DNA from: Streptomyces sp. NK15101
Lineage (GTDB): Bacteria > Actinomycetota > Actinomycetes > Streptomycetales > Streptomycetaceae
Direction: 5' to 3'
DNA: 64,000 nucleotides
NCBI RefSeq assembly: GCF_020400725.1
Contig: NZ_JAINVG010000016.1
Coordinates: 52,038-116,037, forward strand
The translations under genes were made by a program, and so were the position numbers. Shown in pieces: positions 8,473 through 16,572 of the stretch. The stretch's first letter is position 1, and the number at the start of each line of letters is the position of its first letter. The notes below the pieces were generated by a model, which was not told where the DNA came from, did not search any database, and was given only the letters and a program-made list of their open reading frames with translations.

Positions 8473-9782
8473 CCGGCCCGACAGGCGCGATCGGCGGCCG
8501 ACCCCCTGGCGCGTCCGTACGACCGCCCGAGATCCCCGTCCCCGAAAGGCCCGGCCCGTGACCTCGCTCGCCACCGCCCAGCGCTCGCTCGCCGATCCGT
8601 CCGTGCGCCACCCGCTCTGGCCGCCGCTCACCCGGGGCTGCCCCGTCACCTCGACCGAGGAGGTCGCGTACCCCCTCGACATCGACTACGCCTACGACCG
8701 GGTCCCCGCCGACCTGTTCGCCCGCCCGGCCGCCCACGGCCTGGAACGGTGGGCCCCGCTGCTCCCGCCCCTCGCCGCGCCCGGACTCGGCGAGGGCAAC
8801 ACGCCCCTGGTCGAACTCCCCGACGGCGTCTGGATCAAGGACGAGTCCCGCAACCCCACCTGGAGCCACAAGGACCGGCTCAACCGGGTCGCCGTCAGCG
8901 CCGCCGTCGCCTCGGGGGCGCGGGGCGTCGTCGTCGCCTCGTCCGGGAACCACGGTGCCGCGGCCGCCGCCTACGCCGCCCGGGCGGGACTGCCGTGCGC
9001 CGTCTTCACCTCCCCGTCGGCCCCGCCCGCCGTCGCCTCCCACCTCCGCGCCTACGGGGCGACGGTGCTGACCGTCCCGTACGAGTCCGTACGGCCACTG
9101 ATGCGCCGCATCGTCGACGAACTCGGCTTCCAGAGCGTCAGCAGCGTCACGGACACCGCCCACACCGGACACCCCTTCGGCCCCGAGGGCTACAAGACCC
9201 TCGCGTACGAACTCGCGCTCGACCTCGGCCGCGCACCGGCGGAGGTCCATCTCCCCACCGGGTACGGCGAGTTGCTCTTCGGTGTGGCCAAGGGCTTCCA
9301 GGAGCTCGCGCGGCTCGGCGTCACCGACTCCGTCCCCCGCCTGTACGCCGCGGAGCCCGCCGCGGCCGGCGCCCTCACCGAGGCCCTGCGCACCGGCCGG
9401 CCCGTCGCCCGCGTCCCCGTCCGGCCGACCGCCGCGTACGCCATCGACTGCGAGGTCAACAGCTACCGGGGCGTCCTCGCCGTACGGGCGACCGAGGGCG
9501 CCGCCCGTACGGTGACGGACGAGCAGATGGCCGCTGCGCGCGCGGAGTTGGCGGCGCAGGGCATCTGGTGCGAGACGTCCTCCGCCGCCGGGCTCGCCGG
9601 CCTCCGCGCCCACGGGGGAGGGGAGACCGACGGCCCCGTGGTGTGCGTCGTGACCTCCAGCGGCTACAAGGACATCGCCACGGCGAAGGAGTCCTTCGCG
9701 CCGACGGCGCCGGACTGGGAGCCCGTCAAGGCCGCCCTGACGGCCGCCGCGGACGGCGAGCCGCGCTGACCGGCCCGACAGG
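8468..9782. repeat. pair of 18-bp direct repeats bracketing the PLP-enzyme gene
   Basis: The 18-mer GCTGACCGGCCCGACAGG occurs at 8468-8485 and again at 9765-9782. Each copy contains the TGA stop of the preceding gene, at 8470-8472 and 9767-9769. The two copies are identical and lie on either side of the threonine-synthase-like gene. Confidence 0.75.
8558..9769 (+). CDS. threonine synthase-like PLP-dependent enzyme
   Basis: Fold-type II PLP enzyme, 403 residues, of the threonine synthase/serine-threonine dehydratase superfamily. The sequence has GEGNTPLVEL, the lysine-bearing SHKDRLN motif (Schiff-base lysine) and the phosphate-binding loop SSGNHGAAAAA, in the expected order. The C-terminal part includes TSSAAGLAGLRAHGG and VCVVTSSGYKD. 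The GTG at 8558 follows AAAGG by about 10 bases. The usual homoserine pathway genes are not nearby, so it may be a paralogue with another substrate rather than the housekeeping ThrC. The gene is bracketed by 18-bp direct repeats. Confidence 0.78.
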   Translation: MTSLATAQRSLADPSVRHPLWPPLTRGCPVTSTEEVAYPLDIDYAYDRVPADLFARPAAHGLERWAPLLPPLAAPGLGEGNTPLVELPDGVWIKDESRNPTWSHKDRLNRVAVSAAVASGARGVVVASSGNHGAAAAAYAARAGLPCAVFTSPSAPPAVASHLRAYGATVLTVPYESVRPLMRRIVDELGFQSVSSVTDTAHTGHPFGPEGYKTLAYELALDLGRAPAEVHLPTGYGELLFGVAKGFQELARLGVTDSVPRLYAAEPAAAGALTEALRTGRPVARVPVRPTAAYAIDCEVNSYRGVLAVRATEGAARTVTDEQMAAARAELAAQGIWCETSSAAGLAGLRAHGGGETDGPVVCVVTSSGYKDIATAKESFAPTAPDWEPVKAALTAAADGEPR

Positions 9783-9785
9783 GGC

Positions 9786-10454
9786 TCACCCGCCGGTTCC
9801 GACCGGGCTCGCCGCCGGGAGCACGATCCGGATGCCGAACTCGTACGTACCCGTCGCCCGGGCGACGGCGACGAAGAGGTCGGCGAAGTGCTCCTGGCCG
9901 CGCGCCGTGGCGATGCCGCCCAGGTCGAGGACGGAGTCGCCGGACCAGCCCAGGTCGGTGAGCAGGCCCCGCACCGCCTGCTTGGCCCCCGCGTCCTCGC
10001 CCGAGAGGAACACGGTGCTCGGGCCCTCCAGGGAGCCCGGCGCGACCATCACGCCCCGGTCGATCGTGGAGAAGGTCTTCACCACCCGCGTGTCCGGGAA
10101 CGCCTGCTGGATCTCCTCCCCGAGGCTGACGACCGGATGGGAGGGCGTGCCGTCCGCGAGGAAGCCGACGGCGACGTCCAGCAGGACCTTCCCGGCGAGC
10201 GCGGGGGCCCCGATCGTGCCGAGCAGGGCCACCGACGCCGTACCGGGGGTGGCGTTCACCAGCACCTCGGCGTGCGCGGCGGCCGCCGCCGAGCCCTCCA
10301 CCCGTACGCCCGCGGCGACGAGTTCCTCCAGTTCCGCCAGGAGGTCCGGGTCCCCGGGCCGCCGCGACCCGATGGCCACGTCATGCCCGGCCCGCTCCCA
10401 CGCCGACGCGAGTGCCCGTCCCACATGTCCTGTTCCGAGGATTCCGATACGCAT
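9786..10454 (-). CDS. NAD(P)-binding reductase (NPDP/F420-type dinucleotide fold)
   Basis: Small Rossmann-fold oxidoreductase of 222 residues, similar to NADPH-dependent F420 reductase and related NAD(P)-binding proteins. It opens with the dinucleotide motif MRIGILGTGHVGRALAS and carries IGSRRPGDPD at the second strand, a cofactor-specificity position. KVLLDVAVGF and RVVKTFSTID follow. The ATG at 10454 is chosen because AGGA lies 8 bases upstream; a second ATG nine bases further upstream overlaps that site. It is convergent with the PLP-enzyme gene, with only 16 bp between stops. The true hydride donor and acceptor cannot be read from sequence. Confidence 0.75.
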   Translation of the reverse strand: MRIGILGTGHVGRALASAWERAGHDVAIGSRRPGDPDLLAELEELVAAGVRVEGSAAAAAHAEVLVNATPGTASVALLGTIGAPALAGKVLLDVAVGFLADGTPSHPVVSLGEEIQQAFPDTRVVKTFSTIDRGVMVAPGSLEGPSTVFLSGEDAGAKQAVRGLLTDLGWSGDSVLDLGGIATARGQEHFADLFVAVARATGTYEFGIRIVLPAASPVGTGG

Positions 10455-10536
10455 GCGGATCATCCTGTCGCCGACGCCCCCGCACGCACCTCGGCCCGGG
10501 GACCGTACCGCCGTCGGTCACTGGACCTAGGGCGGA

Positions 10537-10601
10537 GGCGGGAGGAACCGGCTCATCCGCCCCCGGCCCGTACTGGAGGGCGGGAGGAGCAGGCTCATCC
10601 G
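10537..10601. repeat. imperfect 23-bp direct repeat, 42-bp period
   Basis: GGCGGGAGGAACCGGCTCATCCG at 10537-10559 recurs as a copy with three differences at 10579-10601. It lies in the divergent promoter region between the reductase gene (start 10454) and the GNAT gene (start 10628). Whether it is regulatory is unknown. Confidence 0.55.
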
Positions 10602-10627
10602 GTGAGAGCGGCTGCGATGATGGGGGC

Positions 10628-11158
10628 ATGCCCACCGTTCCGTCGCCCGCGTCGTCCCCGGCCCCTTCCCCGGTGCCGGCGGAGCGGCCGCCGCTCGTCA
10701 CCGGGCGTCTGCTCCTGCGCCGCGTCCGGAGCGGCGACGTGCCGGCCGTGACGCGCCTGTGGACCGACCCCCGGGTGCGGCGCCACCTCGGTGGTCCCGT
10801 CATCGACCCGGTCGTCCGGATCCGGCAGCGGCGGATCGTGGGGGCGCCCGGTTTCCACGCCGTCATCAGGGTCGAGGACGGCGTCCTCGTCGGCCTCGTC
10901 ACGGTGGAGGACGGTGCGCGGAACGGGGAGACGGAGGTCTCCTACCAGTTCCTGCCCGAGCACTGGGGGCGGGGGTACGCGCGCGAGGCGGTCGACGCGG
11001 TCGTCGGCCGGGTCCTGGAGGACGCGCCGAGCGTGGTCGCGCTCACGCAGGAGTCGAACGGGCCCTCGCGGCGGCTCCTGGAGGCCGTCGGGTTCGAGCA
11101 CGCGGAGTCCTTCGTGGAGTGGGAGGCCCGCCAGGTGCTCTACCGGCGGCGCGCCTGA
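10628..11158 (+). CDS. GNAT family N-acetyltransferase
   Basis: RimJ/RimL-like acetyltransferase of 176 residues. TGRLLLRRVRSGDVPAVTRL is the typical first strand and helix. The acetyl-CoA segment is QFLPEHWGRGYAREAV, and the C-terminal VVALTQESNGPSRRLLEAVG is the usual helix-strand before the last motif. About 20 residues of Pro/Ser-rich sequence precede the domain. The ATG at 10628 has a G-rich ribosome site (GGGGG) immediately upstream. Substrate unknown. Confidence 0.82.
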   Translation: MPTVPSPASSPAPSPVPAERPPLVTGRLLLRRVRSGDVPAVTRLWTDPRVRRHLGGPVIDPVVRIRQRRIVGAPGFHAVIRVEDGVLVGLVTVEDGARNGETEVSYQFLPEHWGRGYAREAVDAVVGRVLEDAPSVVALTQESNGPSRRLLEAVGFEHAESFVEWEARQVLYRRRA

Positions 11159-11268
11159 GGGCCGCCGGTCCTCACCGGAGCCGCTCACCCGTCGCCGGCG
11201 CCCCGTACGATCTGCGGGTCGTCCACCAGGGCACCCGTACCCAGGCTTCCCCGAAGGAGCTCCGACCC

Positions 11269-12207
11269 ATGTCCTTCCTGGTGATCGGCGAGTGCGTCGC
11301 CGACATCGTCCGCGCCCCCGCCGGCTCCGGTGCCGCCGACCGCGTCCACCCCGGCGGCAGCCCCGCCAACGTCGCCTACGGCCTCGCGCGCCTCGGCCGG
11401 GACGTCACCCTGCTCACCCAGCTCGCGGACGACGCCGGGGGACGGCTGATCGCGGACCACCTGAAGGGCGCGGGAGTACGGGTGGAGATCGGCGGCGCTC
11501 CCGTGCGCACCCCGTCGGCGGTCGTCGGGCTCGACGCGCACGGCCGGGCCACGTACGCCTTCGACATCGCCTGGACCCTGGAGACCGGCGCGCCGCGGGC
11601 CGAGACGCCCGCCCACGTGCACATCGGCTCGATCGCCGCCGTCACCGCTCCCGGCGCGGCCACCGTCCTCGCCGAGGTCGAGCGGCTCCGCGACCGGGCC
11701 ACGGTCAGCTACGACCCGAACGTGCGGCCCGCGCTGATGGGGGAGCACGGCGTCGCCGTCGCCCGCGTCGAGCGCTGCGTCGCGCTCAGCGACCTGGTGA
11801 AGGCGAGCGACGAGGACCTTGCCTGGCTGTACCCCGGCGAGGACCCGCGGACGGTGGCCGCCCGCTGGCTGGCCCTCGGACCGGCCGTCGTCCTGGTCAC
11901 CCGGGGCGCGGCCGGCTCGCTCGCCCTCACCCGGCGGGAGACGGTCGCCGCCGACGCGCCGCCGGTCACCGTCGTCGACACGGTCGGCGCGGGCGACTCG
12001 TTCATGTCGGCCGTCCTCGACACCCTCGCCGGACGGGAGCGGGAGGCTCTCGCCGGGCTCGGCGCCGAGTACCTCGCGAGGCTGCTGCGGAGGGCGGGCG
12101 CGGCGGCGGCCGTCACCGTCTCCCGGGCCGGCGCCCAGCCGCCCGACCGGACCGAACTGGACGCGGCCGGGGAGCGGTTCGCCATCAGGTCCGGGCGTGC
12201 GTCGTGA
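11269..12207 (+). CDS. PfkB-family carbohydrate kinase
   Basis: Ribokinase/PfkB sugar kinase of 312 residues that would phosphorylate a sugar or nucleoside with ATP. The N-terminal signature is HPGGSPANVAYGLARLG, with the catalytic region DTVGAGDSFMSAVLD (the Asp is the expected catalytic base) near residue 245, and VSYDPNVRP in the centre. AAGGAG is 8 bases before the ATG at 11269. It looks like a fructokinase type, but specificity is not certain. Its 3' end overlaps the 3' end of the convergent GNAT-AAA+ gene by 23 bp, so both proteins share coding DNA there. Confidence 0.87.
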   Translation: MSFLVIGECVADIVRAPAGSGAADRVHPGGSPANVAYGLARLGRDVTLLTQLADDAGGRLIADHLKGAGVRVEIGGAPVRTPSAVVGLDAHGRATYAFDIAWTLETGAPRAETPAHVHIGSIAAVTAPGAATVLAEVERLRDRATVSYDPNVRPALMGEHGVAVARVERCVALSDLVKASDEDLAWLYPGEDPRTVAARWLALGPAVVLVTRGAAGSLALTRRETVAADAPPVTVVDTVGAGDSFMSAVLDTLAGREREALAGLGAEYLARLLRRAGAAAAVTVSRAGAQPPDRTELDAAGERFAIRSGRAS

Positions 12208-13465
12208 TGTCCGAGGCGAACTGCTCGACCATCTGCGGCGTGACCGTCGGCCGGCACTCGGCGATGGCCTCCAGGTAGTCCGCGGTGCTCGCGCCGGGTG
12301 CCGGGTCGTCCCCGCCGACCGCGACCAGGTCCCGCTCGAAGGAGGCCTGGGCGGCGATCCGCGCCGCGTGCTCGATGTCGGCGGGGGTGAACAGCTCGCT
12401 CGCGAGCACCAGTTCGTCGATGTCGACGTCCGTCCGCCCGTCGGTGTAGCGGGACCAGATCGCCGCCCGCGCCGCCTTGTCCGGCGTGCCGATCGGGATG
12501 AGGTAGTCGAACCGGCCGGGCCGCAGGAAGGCCGGGTCGAGGGAGCGGATCGAGTTGGTCGCGCAGACGAGCAGCCGCTCGTCGCGCTCCCGGAAGCCCG
12601 GTATCAGCTTCAGGAGTTCGTTCGTCACCCCGTGCATGCCGCCCGGCTGGGCGGGCTCCGAGCGGACCGGGGCGATCTCCTCGACCTCGTCGATGAACAC
12701 CAGGACCCGCTCCAGCTCGGCGATCCGCGCGAACGCGGACCGCAGGGCGGCGGCGAGGTTCCCCTCGTCGGCGAGGCGGGACGGCAGGATCTCCACGAAG
12801 GGCCAGCCGAGCCGGGAGGCGATGCCCCGCGCGAACGTGGTCTTCCCGGTGCCGGGCGGGCCGAACAGGCAGACCGCGCGCGGCGGCCGCACGCCGTGCC
12901 GGGTGGCCCGCTCCGGCTCGGCGAGCGGCAGCACCACCCGGCGCTCGATCAGGTCCTTCTCCCGCTCCATGCCGGCGACCTTCGCCCACAGGTCGCCCGG
13001 CAGCAGCCGGCCGCCCAGGTCGTCGAGGAGTCCGGCGGCGGGGCCGTGCAGCGGCTCCACCTTCTCGAAGTACGCGACGGCCGGCTGGCGCGTGTAGCCG
13101 GCGTTCAACAGGCCCTCGCCGAGGAGCTCCTCCTCCGGCAGGACGTACGCGATGCGTCCGACGCGCGCCGCGACGAGCCTCCGCTCCAGCTCCACGAGCA
13201 GGGCGCTGGCGAGGCCGCGGCCGCGCCACGCGGAGGAGATCGCGATCCGCATGACCCAGGCCCGCTCGCCGGAGACGCAGGCGAGCGCCGCCCCGATGGG
13301 GACGCCCTGGTGCACGGCGACCACGGCCGGCTGACGGGTGGTGAGGGCGCCGATGCACTCGGCGAGCGAGAAGACGGACTCCTGCCCGAGCTCGGCGGTG
13401 GTGTCGATCAGATGGACGACGGCGGCGAGATCGCTCTCGCGGTAGTCGTGGATGTGCCAGTTCAC
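12185..13465 (-). CDS. GNAT acetyltransferase fused to AAA+ ATPase
   Basis: A two-domain protein of 426 residues. Residues 5-135 form a GNAT domain with the acetyl-CoA loop AISSAWRGRGLASALL (75-90). Residues 150-420 form an AAA+ ATPase related to CDC48/FtsH modules: Walker A FGPPGTGKT (201-209), Walker B VLVFIDEVEEI (254-264), sensor 1 LVCATN (299-304) and the arginine-finger region FLRPGRFD (313-320). The GTG at 13465 is chosen because the GNAT fold starts right there (WHIHDYRESDL); the frame stays open upstream to 13564 without a good ribosome site. This fusion is seen in actinomycetes but I know of no assigned function. An ATP-driven remodeller that also acetylates its target is one possibility. 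Confidence 0.82.
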   Translation of the reverse strand: MNWHIHDYRESDLAAVVHLIDTTAELGQESVFSLAECIGALTTRQPAVVAVHQGVPIGAALACVSGERAWVMRIAISSAWRGRGLASALLVELERRLVAARVGRIAYVLPEEELLGEGLLNAGYTRQPAVAYFEKVEPLHGPAAGLLDDLGGRLLPGDLWAKVAGMEREKDLIERRVVLPLAEPERATRHGVRPPRAVCLFGPPGTGKTTFARGIASRLGWPFVEILPSRLADEGNLAAALRSAFARIAELERVLVFIDEVEEIAPVRSEPAQPGGMHGVTNELLKLIPGFRERDERLLVCATNSIRSLDPAFLRPGRFDYLIPIGTPDKAARAAIWSRYTDGRTDVDIDELVLASELFTPADIEHAARIAAQASFERDLVAVGGDDPAPGASTADYLEAIAECRPTVTPQMVEQFASDITTHART

Positions 13466-13569
13466 CGGTGGTACCGCCCCTCGTTCGTGCTGTTGCGGCG
13501 AGGCTAGGCGGGGCGGCGGGGCCGGGGCCTGCGCCACCGTGCACAAGGCGGCGCGGTCCATCACTCCGT

Positions 13570-13599
13570 ACCGGCTCTATGCGCGCACCGGCTCTATGC
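13570..13599. repeat. 13-bp direct repeat with 17-bp period upstream of the GNAT-AAA+ gene
   Basis: ACCGGCTCTATGC occurs at 13570-13582 and 13587-13599. It sits about 105 bp upstream of the GTG at 13465, between that gene and the terminator of the next gene. It could be a paired binding site; no regulator is identified. Confidence 0.4.
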
Positions 13600-13605
13600 A
13601 CGCGC

Positions 13606-13638
13606 GAAACCCCCGGAAGCAGACCTTCCGGGGGTTTC
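13606..13638 (-). terminator. rho-independent-like hairpin after the DUF805 gene
   Basis: Perfect 14-bp arms GAAACCCCCGGAAG (13606-13619) and CTTCCGGGGGTTTC (13625-13638) around a 5-base loop. It lies 20 bp past the stop of the minus-strand DUF805 gene and before the promoter of the next minus-strand gene. Confidence 0.85.
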
Positions 13639-13657
13639 GGCGAAGGAGCGCGGACCG

Positions 13658-14014
13658 TCAGTAGGCCGGGGCCAGCTTCGGGTTCGGGCCGTGCGCGTTC
13701 TGGTGCTGCTCGCCCTCGGAGGCGAGGAACACGATCAGGATGATGAAGCCGACGAGCGGCACGAGGTCGATGAGGATCCACCAGCCGGAGCGGCCGGTGT
13801 CGTGCAGACGCCGGACGGTCACGCCCAGGCTCGGCAGGAAGACGGCCAGCACGTAGATGCCGTAGATCAGCGGGTACGTGCCGATCGCCATGTCGACGAT
13901 GATCAGGATGATCGCCGCGATCGTGTTGAACAGCGCGAACATCCAGAATTCCTTGCGGCGCGCACGGCCGCTGAACACCGCGTACTTCTTGAGAACGTCG
14001 AGGTACCAGTTCAC
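13658..14014 (-). CDS. DUF805 family membrane protein
   Basis: A 118-residue integral membrane protein of the DUF805 family (YhaH-like). The sequence begins WYLDVLKKYAVFSGRARRKEFW, the usual family opening with the FSGRARRKEFW box. Three hydrophobic segments follow (NTIAAIILIIVDMAI, IYGIYVLAVFLPSL and ILIDLVPLVGFIILIVFLA), with the conserved RRLHDTGRSGWW between the second and third. The GTG at 14014 has GGGGGG seven bases upstream. Function of the family is unknown. A clear hairpin terminator follows. Confidence 0.9.
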   Translation of the reverse strand: MNWYLDVLKKYAVFSGRARRKEFWMFALFNTIAAIILIIVDMAIGTYPLIYGIYVLAVFLPSLGVTVRRLHDTGRSGWWILIDLVPLVGFIILIVFLASEGEQHQNAHGPNPKLAPAY

Positions 14015-14148
14015 TTTGTCCCCCCAAGGACTGGGTATGCGAGCGGGAGCCTGTCCCTGTGGAGCAAGCTTTACGCAGAACTTATGTGGCTGAAACCGTG
14101 TGGGTCAATCCGTTACTTGGCGGTTGCCGTTCCCACACAGAACGCGGT

Positions 14149-14186
14149 GAACGGCGGCACCTCCGGGAGAGGGGATGCCGCCGTTC
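14149..14186 (-). terminator. hairpin after the SPW gene
   Basis: Perfect 11-bp arms GAACGGCGGCA (14149-14159) and TGCCGCCGTTC (14176-14186) with a 16-base loop, 44 bp beyond the stop of the minus-strand SPW-repeat gene. Confidence 0.6.
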
Positions 14187-14229
14187 CGGGAGAGGATCGA
14201 CGAAGGGTCAGGGGTGGGGGATCAGGGCG

Positions 14230-14667
14230 TCACGTCCTTCGCTTGGACATGAGCAGTCCGCCGGCCACGAGGGCGAACAGGCAGACGCACGCGCCGGTGA
14301 TCACGTTGCTGAGGACCGCGCCCGTGTCGGGGTTCCGCGAGACCACCCACGGGGAGACGATCAGCCACGCGCCCATGAGCAGAACGACGAAGTTCAGGTC
14401 CTGCGACCGCTCGGGGACCATCGACATGCACAGGCCGAGCACCGCGAGCGAGATGCCGACGATCAGGTTGCTGATGGCGAGTTCCGGTCGGGCGGCGGAG
14501 AAGTGGACCGTCCACGCGGAGATCGCGGCGTACACGCCGGCGAGGATCACGAGCTCCTCGACGGCCGCGACACCTCTGGTCTGGAGCATACGGGCATATC
14601 GGTCCCGCATTTCCGGCGCGTCGGGGTGTCCCGCGATATCGCCGTGACGGTGAGAGACGTCGGCCAT
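14230..14667 (-). CDS. SPW repeat membrane protein
   Basis: A 145-residue membrane protein of the SPW-repeat family. Two related halves each carry the family signature, SAWTVHF near residue 50 and the canonical SPWVVSRN near residue 105, followed by hydrophobic helices (AISNLIVGISLAVLGLCMSM and VITGACVCLFALVAGGLLM). The ATG at 14667 is preceded by a strong AAGGAGG site. The C-terminus MSKRRT is typical of a cytoplasmic tail. No role is known; these genes are often near stress genes in Streptomyces, which cannot be tested here. Confidence 0.88.
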   Translation of the reverse strand: MADVSHRHGDIAGHPDAPEMRDRYARMLQTRGVAAVEELVILAGVYAAISAWTVHFSAARPELAISNLIVGISLAVLGLCMSMVPERSQDLNFVVLLMGAWLIVSPWVVSRNPDTGAVLSNVITGACVCLFALVAGGLLMSKRRT

Positions 14668-14969
14668 GTGACTCGCCTCCTTATGGCGTCATGCATGTCC
14701 GGCCGCGCTGCGGCAATCGTGCCGCTGCTTCATTGTGCGCTTATCTGGCCTTTATGTGTAGGTCTGTCCGATAAGGGATGTGCACAGAAAAGGGGTGATC
14801 GACATGAAGGAACCCGCCAAGGACATTTCCGTTCAACAAAAATTCGATGCGAAGCCGGACCGTCCCCCGTGTCGACGGGGCGTCGCTCTCGCCCGGTGTC
14901 CCGTGCCGCCCCGGCGTAGCCTGGAAGTGGACTCGGGGATCGGACCTTTTCCACCGCCGGGAGTGCGCG
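14668..14969. other. 302-bp divergent spacer, locally AT-richer
   Basis: The spacer between the SPW gene (minus) and the cupin gene (plus) is clearly less GC-rich around 14730-14850 than its surroundings. CTTATC (14739-14744) and GATAAG (14770-14775) form a small dyad. TAGCCT near 14917 could be a -10 element for the cupin gene. An open frame from the ATG at 14807 lacks biased third positions and I do not call it a gene. Confidence 0.35.
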
Positions 14970-15341
14970 ATGGCCGGCATCGTACGAAAGAGCTTCGACT
15001 CAGCGGACGAGACGCGTCCCTTCGAGGACGGCAAGGGCAGGCTGGACCTGGTCAAGGGTGACGGCGGCTCGGTGGGCCGGGCCGTCTTCGAGCCGGGCTG
15101 GCAGTGGTCCAAGCACGTCAAGCCCATCGCGGGCACCGACAGTTGCCAGGCGTCGCACGTCGGGTACGTGGTCAGCGGCCGGATGAAGGTCGTCATGGAC
15201 GACGGTGAGACGACGGAGTTCGGCGCGGGAGACTACATGGAGGTCAAGCCCGGACACGACGCGTGGGTCCTCGGCGAAGAGCCCTGCGTGGCCCTCGACT
15301 GGACGGGCTTCACCGACTACGCCCTGCCGCCGTCCTCCTGA
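14970..15341 (+). CDS. small cupin-domain protein
   Basis: A 123-residue single cupin domain. The first cupin motif is WSKHVKPIAGTDSCQASHVGY with metal-binding-like histidines, and the second is EFGAGDYMEVKPGHDAWVL. The pattern resembles small cupins annotated as cupin_2 proteins of unknown substrate. The ATG at 14970 has CGGGAG about eight bases upstream. It is followed by a strong terminator, so it is probably monocistronic. Enzymatic or ligand-binding role unknown. Confidence 0.8.
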   Translation: MAGIVRKSFDSADETRPFEDGKGRLDLVKGDGGSVGRAVFEPGWQWSKHVKPIAGTDSCQASHVGYVVSGRMKVVMDDGETTEFGAGDYMEVKPGHDAWVLGEEPCVALDWTGFTDYALPPSS

Positions 15342-15355
15342 CGGCCCGTCCGCTC

Positions 15356-15392
15356 CCGGCCGCACCCCGGAAGTCCTCCGGGGTGCGGCCGG
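15356..15392 (+). terminator. strong hairpin after the cupin gene
   Basis: Perfect 16-bp arms CCGGCCGCACCCCGGA (15356-15371) and TCCGGGGTGCGGCCGG (15377-15392) with a 5-base loop, 15 bp after the cupin stop codon. Confidence 0.85.
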
Positions 15393-15585
15393 TGGCGGAG
15401 GCCCGCGAACTGCGCGTCGAGGGCGGGACCACTGCCTCACCGGCCACTGGCGCAAGGCGCGGCCGCACCCGGGCGGACCTTCACGGTGACGGGGCGGCCC
15501 CTGTGGGGCCGCCTCCTCCGGAGCGCCCCCGCGACCGCTCGACGGGCACCCACGCGCCGCCCTCGCCCTACGACCGCGCGGGCAC

Positions 15586-15963
15586 GTGGGCACGCGGGAA
15601 GAGGTGATCGCCCGCGTGGACGGATCCGACATCGCGGTCGAGGGCGCGGCCCTGCCGCTCCGGGCGGGGGCCGGGAGCCCGGGATCACGCCGCGCGCGGT
15701 CGACGGCCTCCGCCGGAGCGTCCGAGCCGTCGGCCTCACCGCCGGGCCCCGCCGCTTCCACGACGCCGTCGAGATCCCGCGGGCCGTCCTCGACGACCTC
15801 GACGCCCGGCCTCCGCGGCCCCGTCCGGGACCGTCTCGGATCGGTGCGCTCCACCGGCACCGACGTGGTCGTCACCGGCCGGATCCTGGCCGTCGCCCGC
15901 CTCGGCCTCATCCCGGACCGCGCCCGAGACGGCCTCGAGGCGCCCGCGGAGCCCTATCCGTAG
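15586..15963 (+). pseudogene. decayed gene with two apparent compensating frameshifts
   Basis: I do not recognise the family. Third-position GC bias marks three consecutive coding segments that are not in one frame. The first runs from about 15586 to 15670 (VIARVDGSDIAVEGAALPL). The second lies in another frame from about 15670 to 15815 (DGLRRSVRAVGLTAGPRRF, then EIPRAVLDDLDARP). The third returns to the first frame until the stop at 15961 (GTDVVVTGRILAVARLGL). Two indels, or two sequencing errors, would join them into one protein of about 125 residues. The end overlaps the stop of the convergent gene at 15954. The rest of the 15393-15585 spacer shows nothing clear. Confidence 0.45.
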
Positions 15964-16319
15964 GCGTCGGTGACGCAGTCGGCGGCGCAGCGCCGGTGTT
16001 CGAACCGCTGACGGAGCGCCGCCGCCGCGTGCCGCCGCTCCACCTCCGCGTGGCCGTACCGCTCCTCGGCCATCCGCACCACCGCCCCGACACTGACGAT
16101 CGCGGGCTCGCCCTCGCCGGCGGACCGGCGGGCCTCCGCGATCACCTGGTCGGCCGCTCGCCGGAGGTCACGGGCGTACTCCCGCCGGGCGACGGACCGC
16201 GCCCGCGAGGCCGCGAACGGCCGCACGGCCCGCCCCTTCCAGACCACCCCGGCGGCCATGAGGCCGGCCCCGGACAGGAACCAGAGCGTCCACCCCACGG
16301 CTCCGGCGTCCCACTTCAT
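15954..16319 (-). CDS. small single-pass membrane protein, unknown function
   Basis: A 121-residue protein with one N-terminal membrane segment (VGWTLWFLSGAGLMAAGVVW, residues 8-27), a short basic stretch and a long charged helical tail that is probably cytoplasmic (REYARDLRRAADQVIAEARR). It ends in a Cys-containing RRCAADCVTDAYG. The ATG at 16319 has GGAAGG 8 bases upstream; a longer frame reaching 16946 runs antisense to the esterase gene and is rejected. It is divergent from the carboxylesterase gene. Confidence 0.65.
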   Translation of the reverse strand: MKWDAGAVGWTLWFLSGAGLMAAGVVWKGRAVRPFAASRARSVARREYARDLRRAADQVIAEARRSAGEGEPAIVSVGAVVRMAEERYGHAEVERRHAAAALRQRFEHRRCAADCVTDAYG

Positions 16320-16572
16320 CGCCGCCGCCTTCCCCCCGGCCCTGCGGGCCCCTTCTCCGAGGCTCCGAGGCTCCGAGTCTAGGGGCGCCGTCCGTGCGCC
16401 GTTCCCGTGCCGCGCCCGCGCCGTCCCGGCGCCGCGTCCGTGCCGCGTCCAGGGGGGAGGCCGGGGACGGGGCGCCGGAAGCAGGGAATTGACACGTGTA
16501 AGTATGCGGTGACACGCTCCTCTCTCCGGCCCCATGTGCCCGCACGTGCCCGCACAGAAGGAGCAGCGCCCC

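Noticed and set aside
14807..15061. Small plus-strand open frame before the cupin gene
   Set aside because: No third-position bias for most of its length; it runs out of frame into the cupin gene.
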